Origin: Nitrospirota bacterium
GTDB taxonomy: Bacteria > Nitrospirota > Thermodesulfovibrionia > Thermodesulfovibrionales > Magnetobacteriaceae
Assembly: GCA_015233485.1 (NCBI GenBank)
Contig: JADFXO010000252.1
Coordinates: 1 to 5,876 of the forward strand
Direction of reading: 5' to 3'
Length of the DNA stretch: 5,876 nucleotides
In this document: positions 4,932 through 5,876 of the stretch, piece after piece
Numbering within the stretch: position 1 is the stretch's first letter
Layout of the letters: each line of letters opens with the position of its first letter
The notes under the pieces: model-generated
Told to the model about the DNA's origin: nothing
What the model saw: only the letters and a program-made list of their open reading frames with translations
Database searches by the model: none
Made by a program: the position numbers and the translations under genes

Positions 4932-5876
4932 TTATCTTTTTGTTTGCAAACTATTTACTTCTTTATTATTGTCATTACTTTTTACAACAGGAGCCTCCAT
5001 AAAAGGCTTACCATTAGTTGTGGTAAGTACATCGAACTGATTTTTATTTTTTTCTACCTTACCGGTGTGCTCAAGCTCAAAGACCTCGTTGCTATTCTCA
5101 TACTTTTTATCATCATATACAATCTTTTTAGAACCGTTATTACACTCGTATATTTGCCTTGCGAAACCCTCAACCTCTCCACTATTATTTAATTTACACC
5201 CGACTAAAGCAGACTTATAATTATCATAATCTAAATTCATTTTTACAACAGAATTACCCCTTTTTATAATGATATATAACTCATTGATAACTGAAACACT
5301 ACTTCTCTTTTCTTCACTATTCAATATCATTTTATTATCTGTATTTGTATCGGTACTAACTGCTTTAACAACTATTTTGTTATCTTTCATATCAACATTC
5401 TTAACCAGGTTATTATACTCAAATACTTTGTACTTAGGGACTATTATATCTTTAGTTACGACTCCGACTTTATGACTTTTGTCTGCAACATTTACACTTT
5501 TCTTTTTGTCATGTACAAACAAATGTAAAAATACATACTTAAACATAACTATAGTAAACAACAATAATATTACACATATTACAATAAACTTTGTATACGC
5601 AGACTTCGGCTTTTCAGTTTCTTCTACTTTGTAACTACTGTACATACGAAATACCTTTATATCTACAGGAAGAACCGAATTAGTCAAGACTTCTTCATCA
5701 ATCATCTTTTTATAAATGAAGCCTCTATTAAATTTTAAACTTCTTTGAACAGCCTTTAAATAATACTCTGATAAAGTCGTAATCTGCTTAGGCATTGAGA
5801 AGACATCTTGAGTTATTAAATACACATCTACACCGTAATGTCGATGATATTGAAAGAAATAAAACACTTTTTCATT
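4932..5876 (-). CDS. Zot-like (pI-type) filamentous phage assembly ATPase, C-terminal part
   Basis: The frame is open at the right edge (NEKV precedes the GTG at 5867-5865), so this is the last 314 residues of a longer protein; the Walker ATPase core lies outside. The visible start, FFQYHRHYGVDVYLITQDVFSMPKQI, is the conserved end of the Zot domain (HRHxGxDxxLITQ). After about 90 residues comes one strong membrane span (KFIVICVILLLFTIVMFKYV, about 93-112), then about 195 polar residues that would lie outside the cytoplasm, with two cysteines (C224 and C242 counted from the GTG codon). This ATPase domain-TM-outer domain order is that of inovirus gene I/Zot proteins, which drive extrusion of the filamentous virion. 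The gene is markedly A/T-rich and Lys/Asn-rich compared with the genes to the left. No terminator follows its stop, so read-through into the TA operon in the same direction is possible. Confidence 0.87.
   Translation of the reverse strand, partial: NEKVFYFFQYHRHYGVDVYLITQDVFSMPKQITTLSEYYLKAVQRSLKFNRGFIYKKMIDEEVLTNSVLPVDIKVFRMYSSYKVEETEKPKSAYTKFIVICVILLLFTIVMFKYVFLHLFVHDKKKSVNVADKSHKVGVVTKDIIVPKYKVFEYNNLVKNVDMKDNKIVVKAVSTDTNTDNKMILNSEEKRSSVSVINELYIIIKRGNSVVKMNLDYDNYKSALVGCKLNNSGEVEGFARQIYECNNGSKKIVYDDKKYENSNEVFELEHTGKVEKNKNQFDVLTTTNGKPFMEAPVVKSNDNNKEVNSLQTKR

Noticed and set aside
4942..4951. Perfect palindrome GTTTGCAAAC near the zot stop as a possible terminator or att site
   Set aside because: It lies within the last codons of zot, has no loop and no proper T-tract, and a 10-bp palindrome in A/T-rich DNA can occur by chance.
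4899..5475. Two hydrophobic + strand open frames (4899-5192 and 5269-5475)
   Set aside because: Both are antisense to zot; hydrophobic antisense frames are expected from Lys/Asn-rich coding sequence.

Overview
The window reads as an accessory (mobile and prophage-edge) stretch of a low-GC bacterial genome. The strong AGGAGG ribosome site, the A/T-rich promoters, the TTG and GTG starts and the codon usage suggest Bacillota (Clostridia or Negativicutes type). This is an inference; no marker gene is present to prove it. No tRNA, rRNA or CRISPR array was seen.

Left part (1-1101): the N-terminal 230 residues of an IS630-family transposase run leftward off the window edge. Its start codon sits in a CATG-rich palindromic tract. 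A block of three consecutive perfect hairpins (785-864) follows, then about 240 bases without a gene. Middle (1102-3025): a two-gene rightward operon encodes a multi-pass membrane protein and a PLP enzyme of the alpha-oxoamine synthase family (BioF/KBL/SPT/CqsA-like), closed by a clear intrinsic terminator. No carrier protein, biotin or lipid genes accompany it here. From 3026 to 3383 there is a strong hairpin and a short coding-like remnant. At 3384-3713 lies a small coiled-coil/membrane-anchor protein with an internal 33-bp (11-residue) duplication.

Right part (4000-5876, all leftward): the C-terminal 314 residues of a Zot-like (pI-type) filamentous phage assembly ATPase enter from the right edge. 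Below it, about 90 bp further, is a two-gene toxin-antitoxin operon with its own good promoter: a DUF1778-type antitoxin and a GNAT acetyltransferase toxin of the TacT/AtaT type. The antitoxin keeps the C-terminal toxin-binding motif but shows no ribbon-helix-helix DNA-binding domain. The zot region is visibly richer in A/T than the neighbouring genes. The simplest reading is the end of an inovirus prophage with a TA module beside it, either as phage cargo or at the integration edge. The most interesting points are the DNA-binding-domain-less antitoxin beside an inovirus gene, the orphan alpha-oxoamine synthase/membrane-protein pair, and the triple-hairpin block.
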